Origin: Penium margaritaceum
Lineage: Eukaryota > Streptophyta > Zygnematophyceae > Desmidiales > Peniaceae
DNA length: 51,438 nt
NCBI GenBank assembly: GCA_023375785.1
Contig: SZWC01019062.1
Location: forward strand, 2,884-54,321
Direction of reading: 5' to 3'
A program made the translations under genes and the position numbers. Under the pieces are notes generated by a model, which saw nothing but the letters and a program-made list of their open reading frames with translations, had not been told where the DNA came from and searched no databases. This document shows positions 10,006 to 20,170 of the stretch, piece after piece. How positions within the stretch are numbered: position 1 is the first letter of the stretch; each line of letters starts with the position of its first letter.

Positions 10006-10721
10006 CTACTCGTCGTCTGTGAATTCGCGGGCAACACCTTCCCACTGAGGCTCGGCGTTAGCAGGTGGTGGCGCGGGTAGCTCCTCCGCGTGCTCCTCTT
10101 GCCGGTTCGCGTGGTTTGGCCATGCTTCGCGGGGAAGGCAACTGAGGGCGTCTGCGTTGCGGTTGGCGAGAGCGGGCTGATACTTGATTTTCATATTGTA
10201 GCCCTACAGGAGAAGGGCCCACTTGGCCGAGATACCCTCGTGGTTCTGAGAGGTGAGAAGCCACTGGAGAGCCTTGTGATCAGTGAAAACGGTGAAGGGC
10301 TTACCGTTCTTGATGTAATCGCAGAAGTGCTGGAGAGCCCAAAGCACGGCCACGCACTCCCCTTTCACCGGTGGGTACTTCCGTTCACCGTTTGTGAGCG
10401 CTCGGCTTGCGTAGGCGATCACTTGTTAGAGGGGCTCTTGGACCGTTTGCGACAGTACCGGGCCAAGTCCATCCCGCGACCAGTCAGTGGTGATGGAGAA
10501 GGGGAGGATGAAGTCGGGGAACTCCAACATGGGCGCTGTAACCAGCCGGTGTTTGATCTCCGCCCATACCGCGGCACACTCAGCTGTTCAATCAAAGGGT
10601 ACGTCTTGGTGGGTAATGCAGGCGTGGTCACAGAAAAACTTACGGTAGAACGAGACAAATCCAAGGAATACTTTGATCTGTGCCGCTGTGGTAGGCTGGC
10701 GCCACTCGTGGACCGCCGCAA
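10006..10721 (-). pseudogene. Gypsy-2 RNase H domain
   Basis: This continues the RT frame after a TGA at 10588-10590 (probably TGG before). It shows a TTDWSRDGLG-like start near 10500, YASRALTNGERKYPPVKGE, TDHKALQWLL and then the tether KIKYQPALANRNADALSCLP. Stops are at about 10437, at 10204-10206 (probably CAG to TAG) and at 10006. RNase H removes the RNA strand during reverse transcription. The segment ends with LPREAWPNHANRQEEH and an acidic tail directly before PR2, leaving no room for an integrase. Confidence 0.85.
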
Positions 10722-12195
10722 CCTTTTCTGGGTCCGTCTTGATGCTGTCTACACTCATAACGAATCCCAAGAATTCCATCTCCGCCGTTCCGATGGAGCA
10801 TTTCGTGGCTTTCAGCTTGAGACTGGCAGCGCGGAGAGTTGAAAAGACGGCAGTGAGAGATGTGAAGAGTTCCGTGAAGCTGTGGGCAGCCACCATGATG
10901 TCGTCAATGTAGTAGCTCACATTGGGGATGCCGCGGAGTGTAGAGTCCATCACGCGTTGGAAGGTCACGCTAGCATTGTAGAGGCCGAAGGGCATGCGGG
11001 TGAAGGCATAGAGTCCCTCTGGCATCATGAAGGCGGTCTTGGCAATGGAGTCTGGATGCATGGGGACAGCATGGAAGGCCGCCTTGACATCCAACTTTGC
11101 AAACCATCCGCGGCCTTGCTGGCATTCCTGGATGTTGACAATCAGCGGCATGGGGTATGCGTCTTCTTCTGTGACTCGATTGAGGTTGCGGAAGTCGACA
11201 CAGAACCGCTTGGATCCATCGGGTTTGCTGAAAACAACAAACTTGGCGTGCCATGGGCTTACAATAGGGATGATCACTCCATGTGCTTTTAAATTTGCGA
11301 TGCCTTTGGTGATGATCTGCTCTTGGTCAGCAAGTATGCGACGGACTTTCTGCTTTGTGGGGGCAGCTGTCCCAGTGGAGATTACGTGAAAAGCATCCAC
11401 TGCCCCAAGGTCCGTCGCTGAGCCGGCAAAGATGTCAGAGAAGGAATCAAGGAGGTCGTGGAAGTCTTGTTTTTGTGCTTGAGAGAGATGGGGGTGTACG
11501 ATATGGTCCCAGCGAGGGGGCGGCGGTGGCGTTTTGGTGCGGATTGGGTAAAACTCCTCTTTGTCCTCCAGGGGAAGCCCTTTGCCAAAGACCTGCTCTC
11601 CCCGCTGCCATAGCCTGAGGAGGTTGCTTCGCACGCCTGGCTCCACTGGATCCGCGGTGAGTTCACACCATTCCGCAACCGCGATGTACTCCGTGTCGAG
11701 TGTGTCTTCGGTGGGGATCGGGTCGTGGTGGGAACGGGTATGGGAATCTTCTTGTGCAGCATCTGAGAGGGAGAAGGGCTCTCCGTTGGTGATGGGCACC
11801 GTTGTATGGTCCCCGACTGTGATGAGGGCATATTCTTTGGTGCCTGTTGCGGATGTGAGCTGCATGACACCAAGGGAGAGCAGGAGATTGACCTGTCGCA
11901 GAAGAAGGTAGTCCATGCCCAGAAGAATGTCGTAAGTCCGGGCCTTCGTGACCTGCACGTCCACTGGTTCATGGACGGACCCCACTTGCAAGGGGAGCCC
12001 CTGCACTTCTCCATCCCCATAGTCCATTCCACCCGTCGTGTTGCTGAACAGCCGGCGTGTGGGAAGCATGCGGTCCGCCCATCTGACCACAAAGTGGTCG
12101 CAGAGTGCAACCGTATTGTGGGTTGCTCCAGTGTTGATGATGGCAAGGAACTTGCGCCCGCAGATCCAGACCACACAACAGGTGACCTCGTAATG
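10588..12195 (-). CDS. Gypsy-2 protease (PR1) and reverse transcriptase, long open segment
   Basis: A 528-codon open stretch. PR1 is at the start, with INTGATHNTV; the catalytic Asp is Asn (codon 12133-12135, GAC to AAC). The flap/helix motif DILLGMDYLL follows. RT follows with VSPWHAKFVVFSKPDGSKRF, VDFRNLNRVT, DAYPMPL, FAKLDVKAAFHAVPM, MPFGLYNASVTFQRVM and the catalytic YYIDDIMVA, all of which look intact. Then comes FLGFVMS. The order PR-RT-RH is gypsy-like. It shares its frame with gag upstream, so gag and pol were probably one polyprotein. The RT could be active if expressed; PR1 should not be. Confidence 0.9.
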   Translation of the reverse strand, partial: HYEVTCCVVWICGRKFLAIINTGATHNTVALCDHFVVRWADRMLPTRRLFSNTTGGMDYGDGEVQGLPLQVGSVHEPVDVQVTKARTYDILLGMDYLLLRQVNLLLSLGVMQLTSATGTKEYALITVGDHTTVPITNGEPFSLSDAAQEDSHTRSHHDPIPTEDTLDTEYIAVAEWCELTADPVEPGVRSNLLRLWQRGEQVFGKGLPLEDKEEFYPIRTKTPPPPPRWDHIVHPHLSQAQKQDFHDLLDSFSDIFAGSATDLGAVDAFHVISTGTAAPTKQKVRRILADQEQIITKGIANLKAHGVIIPIVSPWHAKFVVFSKPDGSKRFCVDFRNLNRVTEEDAYPMPLIVNIQECQQGRGWFAKLDVKAAFHAVPMHPDSIAKTAFMMPEGLYAFTRMPFGLYNASVTFQRVMDSTLRGIPNVSYYIDDIMVAAHSFTELFTSLTAVFSTLRAASLKLKATKCSIGTAEMEFLGFVMSVDSIKTDPEKVAAVHEWRQPTTAAQIKVFLGFVSFYRKFFCDHACITHQDVPFD

Positions 12196-13493
12196 TCAAT
12201 CGTCACGGCGGGGTGGTTCTAGAGGCTGCGGCGTCCATCCCCAGTCCATTTCCTTTGTGCTCAAGGCTAGTGGTGTCTCTACTGGGACTCGACGGGTGTT
12301 CTGGGTGCCGTGCAGTGGTGTGGTATACTTGAGGGAGATGCCGACAGACTGGAGGCGATGATTGGCCCTGGTGAACTCCTCCTTGAGCCGCGGAGCAATC
12401 TCAGGGTGGATGCGGAGGAAATCGAAGAAGTTCAAAGATGCGATGGGGGTGGTGAAGAGCTTCTCCAATAGGTCTGTGGTCTCTGCAGCGTTTAGAGCAG
12501 TGGGGGGATTTGGTGAGGATACCGCGTCAGCTGGGCCCTTAGTACACGGTGAGTCCGCGGGGCGGCGCTTGTTAGCAGTGCACTCTGAGCGGGCCGTGAT
12601 GGCATCTTGGAGCCGGGCTTCAAACGTTTTTGCCCATCGCCGCGGATCGTTCTACACCTGCACTGCCTCCTGCATGTCTCATCCCCGGAGTCCGAGTTTG
12701 CGAGCACGCGTGATGAGTTCCACCTCCTCAGCGGAGGGAGGCACCTCCGTGGTTTCGTTGTCAGCCATGGGCAGTCCCAACTTGACATTGCGCGTGCCAT
12801 CTGCGGAGTTTGTAGTTAGCGGTGGGTTTGGCAGGATACCTTGGCCAGTTCCTTGTCCCGAGTGGGAATGACTTGTTGGTTGTGGGCGCGGTTGTTGTTA
12901 CTGCTGCTGTTACTGACCTGGCCATGGCTGTTTGTAGTACAGGTGCCATTGTTGCACCATAGGATCCTGTTGGACTGGGTCCGGGCACGGAGCCGCTTGT
13001 CGTCGGCGAGGGCAGTCGCGGGCGATGTGTTCCAAACTCTAGCAGGTGTAGCAGGCCCTTGGCTTTTGTTGCGGAGGCTAAGTGTGCGAGGAGGAAGGTG
13101 CATGGTTTTCTCCGCCCTGATGCTGTCGCGTAGACTGCTGACGGGTGGATATGGCCGTAGCATCTTGCACTACGTCTTGGAGGGAACGGTAGCGGTCTAC
13201 AATCATGAGACTACAGACCTCATCTGGGAGCGCGCAGATGAGGTTCTGCAGGAGGACCCACAACGGAAGGCCCTCCCCTTGAGGGTTCTTGGCCACTGAA
13301 GCCCATGTGAGGAACTGGTCCAGAAATCGGCGGATTTCATCATCCTTACTCATTACCTCCTTCTTGATCTTCCTCAGAGCTTCCTCCTTTATCAGATGCT
13401 TGAAGCGCTCAATGGGGGCGTTGCCAAAGTCCTCAAAGGATGGGAAGGATGCGCGTGCATTGTACCAATCTGCCGCAGCACCCTGAAGATGGA
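12196..13493 (-). pseudogene. Gypsy-2 gag C-terminal part with zinc knuckle
   Basis: Minus-strand frame shared with pol. It holds a capsid-like stretch (AAADWYNARASFPSFEDF, EEALRKIKKEVMSKDDE, FLDQFLTWASVAKN). A CCHC knuckle (CYTC-x4-H-x4-C) follows near 13000-13045, with an in-frame TAG inside it. After that come a Gln-rich stretch with more stops and a leader to PR1. Its N-terminal half lies at 20812-22850, beyond Copia-A. The frame is continuous across the GTTCC duplication. Confidence 0.8.
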
Positions 13494-13498
13494 GTTCC

Positions 13499-14188
13499 TG
13501 TCAACCGGCCTGAGGCAAACGGACTAGAAAACAGGGCCGACACAATAGCACCTGCCGTCCGCTCCTAGCATTTCAGCTAGGAGAAGTTATCACCCTTAGG
13601 ATCACTATTCCACACTGAGCAGTTCCTAGGAAACCACTTGCTAGCAACTGTGTCCACTTAACACTTGGTCACTTTCGTGCGAGGTGCTAGGCAAAGAATA
13701 ACTCCTGGAGCTTAGACCAACCAGTGTCTTCTTTATACTGTTCCTTCGTTGGACAACTATGTGAGGAGCATCTATGGCCAGATTATGTAATTAGAATGAG
13801 GAATGAGCCTGGTACATACATTCCTAGGCCTGGCTTCTAAGGTGTGTGGGTAGTGGCACCTTTGGGGTGGTCACTCCACACCACCTCACCAGTCTGCCAA
13901 GTGCCGCATCCACTGACCGCCAAGTGGCGCACTCTTGTCAAACATGGAGAAATGTCTAAGAAACTTCCCCCTGTGTAGAAAGGTCAAAAAACCTCCTACG
14001 CACATCAAGGCTTGATTGCAGGACCTGTTGTCCCTATGTCCAACATGCTATCCGTTGCAGTGCACTTCTGGTATCTCGCTTGGACTTGCACCATGAACAA
14101 GGTTTGGGGGACTTACTCTAAGGGAGCAGTGCATGCCCAACTTGTCCGTCAAGCCATAGCAATGGCCATGGGGCATAAAAGAACAACA
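13499..14188 (-). repeat. Copia-A 3' LTR (690 bp)
   Basis: The + strand starts TGTCAACCGGCCTGAGGC and ends AAAGAACAACA. Near-identical copies are at 19716-20806, 27857-28547 and 39938-40627. It is followed inward by a purine-rich tract (minus strand GCAAGGGAGATAT, about 14189-14201) that fits a PPT. Confidence 0.95.
14009..14062 (-). promoter_or_regulatory. tRNA-like module in Copia-A 3' LTR (decayed boxes)
   Basis: Same position as the module at 27983-28036. Here the A box reads CACTGCAACGG and the B box AATCAAGCC; each has changes at conserved bases, so Pol III activity is doubtful in this copy. Confidence 0.55.
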
Positions 14189-14286
14189 ATATCTCCCTTG
14201 CACCTTAGGCCACCTGCTGTGGTAGTTTTCTTCGGCATGAACCTGTAGCTCTAGGTTATGTTTGTGCACATCAACTTTCTGTGTCT

Positions 14287-15850
14287 TTAGTTCTCATCTC
14301 TTGCATCCACCATGCCGACTCCTCGAGCACCTGCAACATGCAAGTTGCTGTCTAGCGGCTTGGTAAAGAAGTCCGCAAGCATTTTCTTGGTTGCGACGTG
14401 CTCTAGTTCCACGACATCCTTGGCGACAAGGTCACGTGAGTAGTGGTACCGAATATCAATGTGCTTTGTACGTCGGGAGATCATGTCGTCCTCTGCCATA
14501 GCGATGGCACTTTGGTTGTCGATGCGGATGAAATTTGCTTCCTCTAGTGGTGCTTTGATCTCATCAAGCGAATTGCGAAGCTACTGTGTTTCCTTGCACA
14601 CTTCTGAGAGTGCAATGTACTCCGCCTCAACAGTAAAAAGCGCGACGTAGTCCTCCTTCATGCTTGCACATGAGACCACACCAACATTGAGAAGACAGAT
14701 AAACCCTGAGGTGGACTTCCTGTCATCAATCCGTTCTCCCCAGTCCGCGTCAGTGTAGCATGTCAGTTGCAGCAAGTATGATCCTTCTAGACCTCCAAAT
14801 CAAAGTCCGACGTGCCGAGTCTTTTTGAGGTAGCGAAAAATCCGCTTCACGACTTGCCAATGTTCTGGCCTAGGGTTGGCCACAAACTTGCTCACCTGGC
14901 CCACTGCATAATCAATGTCAGTGCGCATTCCCACCATTGCATACATGAGGCTCCCAACGGTGGACTGGTATGGAATGTTTTGCATCTCCCGCCAGTCTGC
15001 CTCGTTGCTTGGTGACAAGGAGGAGGAGAGCTTGCAGTCGGAGGGCATGGGGTTGCTGACGGGCTTGTAGTCCTCCATGTTGAAGCACTTCAAGACATCC
15101 ATGATGTACTTGATCTGGTTGAGCTCGATGGTGCCTGCTTTGCGGTTGTGGTGAAGAGCAATCCCGAGGTAGTACTCGAGAGGTCCCATGTCCTTCATCT
15201 TGAATCTGCTGGCCAAATTTTTCTTGAGGTCCGTGAGGGCCTCCTACGAGGAAGAACACATGATAAGATCATCCACGTACAACGCCACAAGTAGCAAGCC
15301 ACGTTCGTCCTCCCGCACATAGACGCTGGGGTCATTCTTGCAATGTGCGAAGGAGATCTGAGCCATGAAGCTGTTCATCTCCTTGTACCGGATCCGTGGG
15401 GCCTGTTTCAGCCCGTACAACGCCTTCACTAGCTTGCACACCTTACCCTAGGGTGCTTTGACACCTTCCGGTACCTCCATTAGCACCTCCTTGTCGAGCT
15501 TCCCATAAAGGAAGGCTGTCTTCACATCCATCAGGTGGATCTCAAGGTCTTTGGCAGCACCAACGACAAGCAGGGACCTGATTTAGGCAAACGTGACAAC
15601 CGGTGCGAAGGTCTTATCGTACTCAGACCCTGCGCGCTGTGAGAATCCTTTTGCCAAGGCCCTTGCCTTGTACTTGTCGATGCTGTCATCTTGCTTCCGC
15701 TTCAGCCTGAACACCCACTTTCAGCCCACCACGTTAGCGGGTCTATCCACCAGCACCCATGTGCCATTTTCTTTGATTGACGCGAGCTCGCTGTCCACGG
15801 CCTCCTTCCACTTGGCCACATCGGGCCTTGCCAACACCTCAGCCACAGTG
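14287..15850 (-). pseudogene. Copia-A reverse transcriptase and RNase H
   Basis: The RT part has MCKLVKALYGLKQAPRI, the catalytic ALYVDDLIMCSSS, then a TAG at 15244-15246. It continues with FKMKDMGPLEYYLGIALHHN. RNase H follows: LTCYTDADWGERIDDRKSTS, TVEAEYIALSEVCKE, RTKHIDIRYHYSRDLVAKDV, FFTKPLDSNLHVAGARGV. Further stops lie upstream: TAG in GVKAP-x-GKV (near 15450), one near 15583, and TGA at 15721-15723 in VVG-x-KWV. The TGA at 15721 and the TAG at 15244 recur in Copia-B. RNase H closes with its usual TKP motif, so the 3' end is natural. Confidence 0.85.
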
Positions 15851-17085
15851 AGTGGCTCTCCCTGAGCCAAACAGGACCAGCTCAGTCCAGTCTAGCTTCC
15901 GGTGTCAGCGTCGTACTTTGGAGTTTGTTTTCTTTGTCGTGTGCTCCGACGTTGCATTGCTGGTGGATGTTTGCAATGCTGTTGCTCCTGTGCTGTTGGC
16001 TGCCCTGGAATTAAGTTTTCCTCTTTTGAAGAGCCACTGGCCTCCGAGCTGGTCTCAGAGGCCTCGGACGTCTCTGACTCTGTGTCACAGCTCGCCGCTG
16101 CGTCAGCCTGCGCAGCCGCTCTCCCTGCCACACCACTGTTCTTCACGGCCTGCTGTACTGGCACCACTTGCCAGTTTTCAGGAGCTTGATCTCCTTACTC
16201 CAGCAACACCAACCACTCTCCCTGTTTTGGGGCTTGCGTGGGATCAAGCATCTCTTCCTTGCCTGGTTTCTTTTCATCAAAGGTTACGTCCTGGCTGGTG
16301 ATAAGTCTTCTTCCTGCCAGGTCCCACAAGCGCTATGTCTTGTGGGCCGTCTCATAGCCCACCATAACGCACTTTCGCGCTCTTGCATCCAGCTTGCCGG
16401 CACCCTCACCCGCCTGGACCTTTGCCCATGCGGTGCAGCCATATGCTTTCAGGTGTGATGCGTCCGGCTTCTTCCCTGACCAAACCTCTTATGGCGACAT
16501 CTGTTGCTTTCCCTTCTCCTTTCCGCGCCTGTCCAGAGCAGCCGCAGGAGTCAGGTTGACAAGATAGCATATCGTTCTTGCCGCTTCCGCCCAGAACCGT
16601 GGTGGAAGCTTTGCATCAAAGAGCATGCTACGCACCATGCCGAGGATGGTCTGATTCATCCGTTCAGCAACACCATTGCTCTGCGGCGTGTAAGGCGTTG
16701 TGGGCTGGTGGTTGATCCCATGTTGCCGCAACCAGCCCTTGCATGCCTCGTACTCTCCGCCGTTGTCGTTCCGCATCGCTTTCACTTTCTTTCCGGTCTG
16801 CCACTCCACCATGGCAACAAACTCCTGCAACTTTTCTCTGACCTCTCCTTTTGTTTTGAGGAAGAAGATCCACACCTTGCGGCTGTGGTTGTCTATAAAG
16901 GTCAGAAAATACTTGCTACCACCGTTTGACACCGTGCGAAAAGGTCCGCACACGTCGGTGTGAATCAGGTCAAGGGCTGATTCTGCGCGGCGACCATTGC
17001 GCTCAAAGCGCGTTCGCTTGGTCTTGCCTTGGAGGCAAGGTTCACACAGGTTGCCACACCCAACCACATCCTTCTTGCAACCATC
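15851..17085 (-). pseudogene. Copia-A integrase core and linker to RT
   Basis: The minus-strand open part 17067-16489 includes CEPCLQGKTKRTRF (end of the zinc domain), IHTDVCGPF (Asp 1), RNDNGGEYEA (Asp 2) and TPQSNGVAERMNQ (Glu), so the catalytic triad is intact. FWAEAARTICYLVNLTPAAA follows. After a stop near 16489 the frame goes on through the SAxLxVFGC-type and KxxRLWDL region. An acidic Ser/Glu-rich linker (ESETSEASETSSEASGSSKE) at 16100-16000 and RRSTRQRKQTPKYD lead into RT. The zinc domain's upstream half is on the far side of the solo LTR. Confidence 0.85.
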
Positions 17086-17090
17086 AATGC

Positions 17091-17743
17091 TGTCAATGCG
17101 CCGGATAGCAACGGTCTAGAAAACGGGTCCCGACATGGGAGGCCGCCAACCGCTCTTGGTATTGCAACCAAGATAACATATCACCCTCGAACGAGGGATC
17201 CACACTTTAGGTTCGTTTGGTTTGAAACCTCACGAAGTCCGCATGTTGGTCTTTAGTGTCTACCTTTGGTTGGACACTCTGTGAGGAGTCTCAAAGGCAA
17301 GAACTGTAAATGGATGCATGCAAGGTACAGGCTTTTATACTTGCAGAGCTTTACTAAAGCTTCTGCTTGTAGTGGCTCCACTGGAGCCAACCTCATCCTA
17401 CATTCCTACTTGGCGCGTCCTTAGACCGCCAAGTGTCATCCTCAAGGCAGGCTCTAGTAAGCTTCCTAGAAGCTTCCTGTCCTAGTTTTGGCCACAAAGA
17501 AAATTGCGGCCGTCGCGGGGTTTGAACCCGCGACCTCTGGTTTGAGACTCCGGTGCCTAATCAACCAAGCCAAAAAGGTATGGTTCCTATGATGAGCCAC
17601 AGGGGAAATACCCATTATGGGCAGTGCATTCCTGGCCCATCTCAGAACAGACCAAGGGGACATACTCCATAGAGCAGTGCATGCCTTGTCTGTATGTGTA
17701 GCTAGCAAGCTAGGCAGTGGACAAGGTGCACACTATTTCAACA
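17091..17743 (-). mobile_element. Solo LTR inside Copia-A integrase (653 bp)
   Basis: It starts TGTCAATGCGCCGG and ends CACTATTTCAACA (+ strand), flanked by the 5-bp duplication AATGC (17086-17090 and 17744-17748). Its left end resembles the Copia-A LTR (shared CTAGAAAAC, GTTGGACA, CTGTGAGGAG blocks), so it is a related copia family. There is no internal coding region, so this is the product of LTR-LTR recombination. Ignoring it keeps the integrase frame intact. Confidence 0.92.
17506..17577 (-). other. tRNA-derived module inside the solo LTR
   Basis: The minus strand shows a T-arm GCGGG-TTCAAAC-CCCGC with a perfect B box (GTTCAAACC). An upstream TGGCTTGGTTGATTAGGCA resembles the D-arm/A box of Leu or Ser tRNAs, followed by a TCAAA anticodon-loop-like stretch. 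The anticodon stem does not pair and no 5' acceptor strand matches GACGGCC, so it is not a working tRNA gene. Confidence 0.6.
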
Positions 17744-17748
17744 AATGC

Positions 17749-18058
17749 CACGGACCAGGTGTTGTTGTTGGATGACTTGGAGCGTTCTGTTTGCAACGTG
17801 CCCCAGGCGTCTATGCCACAGATCAGCGTCTTCGTCCTTTGCGGCAGAGGATTCTTTTTCAGTTTTCATTGGTGTGCTCTCCTACATTGGTGCCGAGACC
17901 ACTGCCTCCGCTGCACCCGCATGACCCTCGTCTTCCGAGCTCTTTGCTGCCATTGTCTGCAAAACATAGAGTCCGTCAACCCGTGGAACTTGTGCCACGA
18001 GATCTTTGTTGGCGTAGAGGACCTTGATGTCCTCCTTCCTGGCAATGACCGCCTTCTT
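17749..18058 (-). pseudogene. Copia-A protease end and integrase zinc domain start
   Basis: This continues the gag-protease frame past a stop at 18059. It contains the post-protease region (KDLVAQVPRVDGLYVL-like) and LWHRRLGHVANRTLQV, the H-x4-H half of the integrase zinc domain. The C-x2-C half lies beyond the solo LTR at about 17050. A further stop is near 17870. Confidence 0.75.
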
Positions 18059-19324
18059 CTACGTGAATACCACCGTCATGTTGTTGTCCGTTGTTTTTGA
18101 CACGGACAGAAGGTTTGCCGCAAAGGAGGGCATGTAGACCACGTCACGTAGCCGTAGATCCTTCTCTGCACCATTAAGGCTGATGCTCACCAGCTTGTCT
18201 CCCACGCCCTTTGCGTTCACGACGCTACCGTTAGCACATCTGAACCGCCGATCGGTGGGGCCGATGGAGATAAATCCAGCCTGATCATTGCTGGAGTGAT
18301 GATTGGTGCCGGAGTCGAGCCCAAAAGCCCCTGGCCTGAGCAGCGCCGCTCCTTTTTCCGGAGGCATGCTCTCTGCCATCATGTTGGTGGCTTCTTTGCC
18401 ACCCTTTTTGCTGCCTTTGTTCCCACTGCTTCCGCCGTCTTCCTTCTTTGGCGACCTGCACTCTCTTGCCCAGTGCCCAGGTTTGCCGCAGTTGCGGCAG
18501 TTGCCCTGTCGCTTGGGAGCCTTGCCGCCATTGTTGCCTCCGCCGCCACCGCTTCCGCTTGCGCCTTTCTGAACAGAGGCTGACCCTTTGCTACCGCGGC
18601 CACCGTAGCAAGCGGCATAGGCCAAAAAGTTGGCCTCACTTCCACCGTGGCGCATGGCCTCGTTTCGCACATACTTGGACACTGCCGTATATGTCAGGTC
18701 ATCCTCCTTCCAACCGCCCATGACGGTGATCATTGGGCTCCAGCTCTCCGGTAGCGCCATGAGGAGGATCATGGCTTGCATGCTTTTGTCAAGATCCCAG
18801 TTCATCTGGCGAGCCGCGCTAAGGATTCCTTCAAACTCCTGTGGGAAATTGGGGATTGATTCACCCTCATTCACCCGCATGTTGATCAGCCGTTGTAGGA
18901 TGAATAATCTGTTTCCGAGGGAGTTGGGCTGGTGCACGCGCTTGAGCTTTTTGTAAGCTTCGGCAGCCAACATGTACCCGGAAATGATGGGAACATACTT
19001 CTTAGCAATCACATTGCTGAGGAATGACATGACAATATCATTCCGTTCCATCCATGCCTCGTGCTCCGGTGAGCCCACCGCGGCAACATGCTCCTCTCCC
19101 TTCAAAAGCTTGATGAGGCTGCGCACTTTCATTGCCAGCTCGAACTGCCATCTCCAAAGGGGGAAGTCAGTCCCCTCGAAAATGGGGATTCCTCCCAAGG
19201 ATCCAAAACCGTGCGGCAATGACGTAGCACTAACATTTGATCCAGTGGTCTGCCCTGTGGTAGCCACTGTTGAGCTTGAGGTCTGCCCTGCGGCAGCCCC
19301 CAATCCTCCCGATGGGTCAACCAT
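18059..19324 (-). CDS. Copia-A gag-protease open segment (421 codons)
   Basis: The ATG at 19324 starts MVDPSGGLGAAAGQTSSS. The gag core GGIPIFEGTDFPLWRWQFEL follows, then a helical capsid part (NRLFILQRLINMRVNEGESI, MILLMALPESWSPMITVMGG), a Gly-rich stretch and the zinc knuckle CRNCGKPGHWAREC near residue 275. The protease motif FGLDSGTNHHSS is near residue 335 with its catalytic Asp intact. ANLLSVSKTTDNNMTVVF closes the protease. Copia-B has the same gag. The TAG at 18059 looks like a point mutation, since the frame continues. Confidence 0.92.
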   Translation of the reverse strand: MVDPSGGLGAAAGQTSSSTVATTGQTTGSNVSATSLPHGFGSLGGIPIFEGTDFPLWRWQFELAMKVRSLIKLLKGEEHVAAVGSPEHEAWMERNDIVMSFLSNVIAKKYVPIISGYMLAAEAYKKLKRVHQPNSLGNRLFILQRLINMRVNEGESIPNFPQEFEGILSAARQMNWDLDKSMQAMILLMALPESWSPMITVMGGWKEDDLTYTAVSKYVRNEAMRHGGSEANFLAYAACYGGRGSKGSASVQKGASGSGGGGGNNGGKAPKRQGNCRNCGKPGHWARECRSPKKEDGGSSGNKGSKKGGKEATNMMAESMPPEKGAALLRPGAFGLDSGTNHHSSNDQAGFISIGPTDRRFRCANGSVVNAKGVGDKLVSISLNGAEKDLRLRDVVYMPSFAANLLSVSKTTDNNMTVVFT

Positions 19325-19715
19325 TTTTGTTGCCCTTGTCTGCTTCCCACGTCTCTGCTGTGTTGAGACCGATGTAGGCCCATGTTAGCTGATGTCTGCT
19401 ACCGGTTTTAGGATGCAGATCCGTTGCTTACTCCTCCAGTCGATGTTCACCTACAGACATAACATATCTACACCAACACACCCAGGGTCTTGCCACCAAG
19501 GGCAGAGCTTGTCCTGCTTGGGACACAAGGGTCGTGCCTCCAAGGGCAAAGCTTGTCCTTGGTCCCTGTGTGCTGAGTGCAGACCAAGCTGTTGGAGCTG
19601 ATGAAGCTGATGGAGCTGATGGTGCTGATGGAGCCGGCGTGTGCACCTGAAGAGAGCATACCAGAGTGGAGCGAAGCGTGCCTTACAAATGGTCAGTGTG
19701 GGCCCATAACCCTTT
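19325..19715 (-). other. Copia-A 5' leader with primer site
   Basis: A non-coding leader between LTR and gag. The primer site is at 19698-19712: on the minus strand GGGTTATGGGCCCAC, the exact complement of the anticodon stem-loop of plant-type initiator tRNA-Met, starting three bases after the LTR. The leader also has tandem repeats: two copies of an AAGGGCA(G/A)AGCTTGTCC unit (about 19498-19560) and several GGAGCTGAT units (19590-19635). Copia-B has the same leader at 28548-28940. Confidence 0.85.
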
Positions 19716-20125
19716 TGTCAACTGGCCTGAGGCAAACGGACTAGAAAACAGGGCCGACACAATAGCACTTGCCGTCCGCTCCTAGCATTTCAGCTAGGAG
19801 AAGATATCACCCTCAGGATCACGGTTCCACACTGAGCAGCTCCTAGGCAAGCACTTGCTAGCAGCTGTGTCCACTTAACACTTGGTCACTTTCGCGCGAG
19901 GTGCTAGTCAAAGACTAACTCCTGGGGCTTAGACCAACCAGTGTGTTCTTTGTACTCTTCCTTAGTTGGACAACTCTGTGAGGAGCATCTAAGGCCAGAT
20001 TGTGTAATTAGAATGAGGAATGAGCCTGGTACATATAGTCCTAGGCCTGGCTTCTAAGGTGTGTGGGTAGTGGCACTTTTGGGGTGTTCACTCCATACCA
20101 CCTCACCAGTCCGTCAATTGGTGCA

Positions 20126-20170
20126 NNNNNNNNNNNNNNNNNNNNNNNNNNNNNNNNNNNNNNNNNNNNN
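20126..20170. other. Assembly gap (45 N) between duplicated flanks
   Basis: The sequence left of the gap (19770-20125) and right of it (20171-20526) is nearly the same LTR segment with a few differences. This looks like two contig ends that overlap but were not merged. Confidence 0.95.

Noticed and set aside
17506-17577. Functional tRNA gene
   Set aside because: The T-arm is fine, but the anticodon stem does not pair and there is no matching 5' acceptor strand. It lies inside an LTR.
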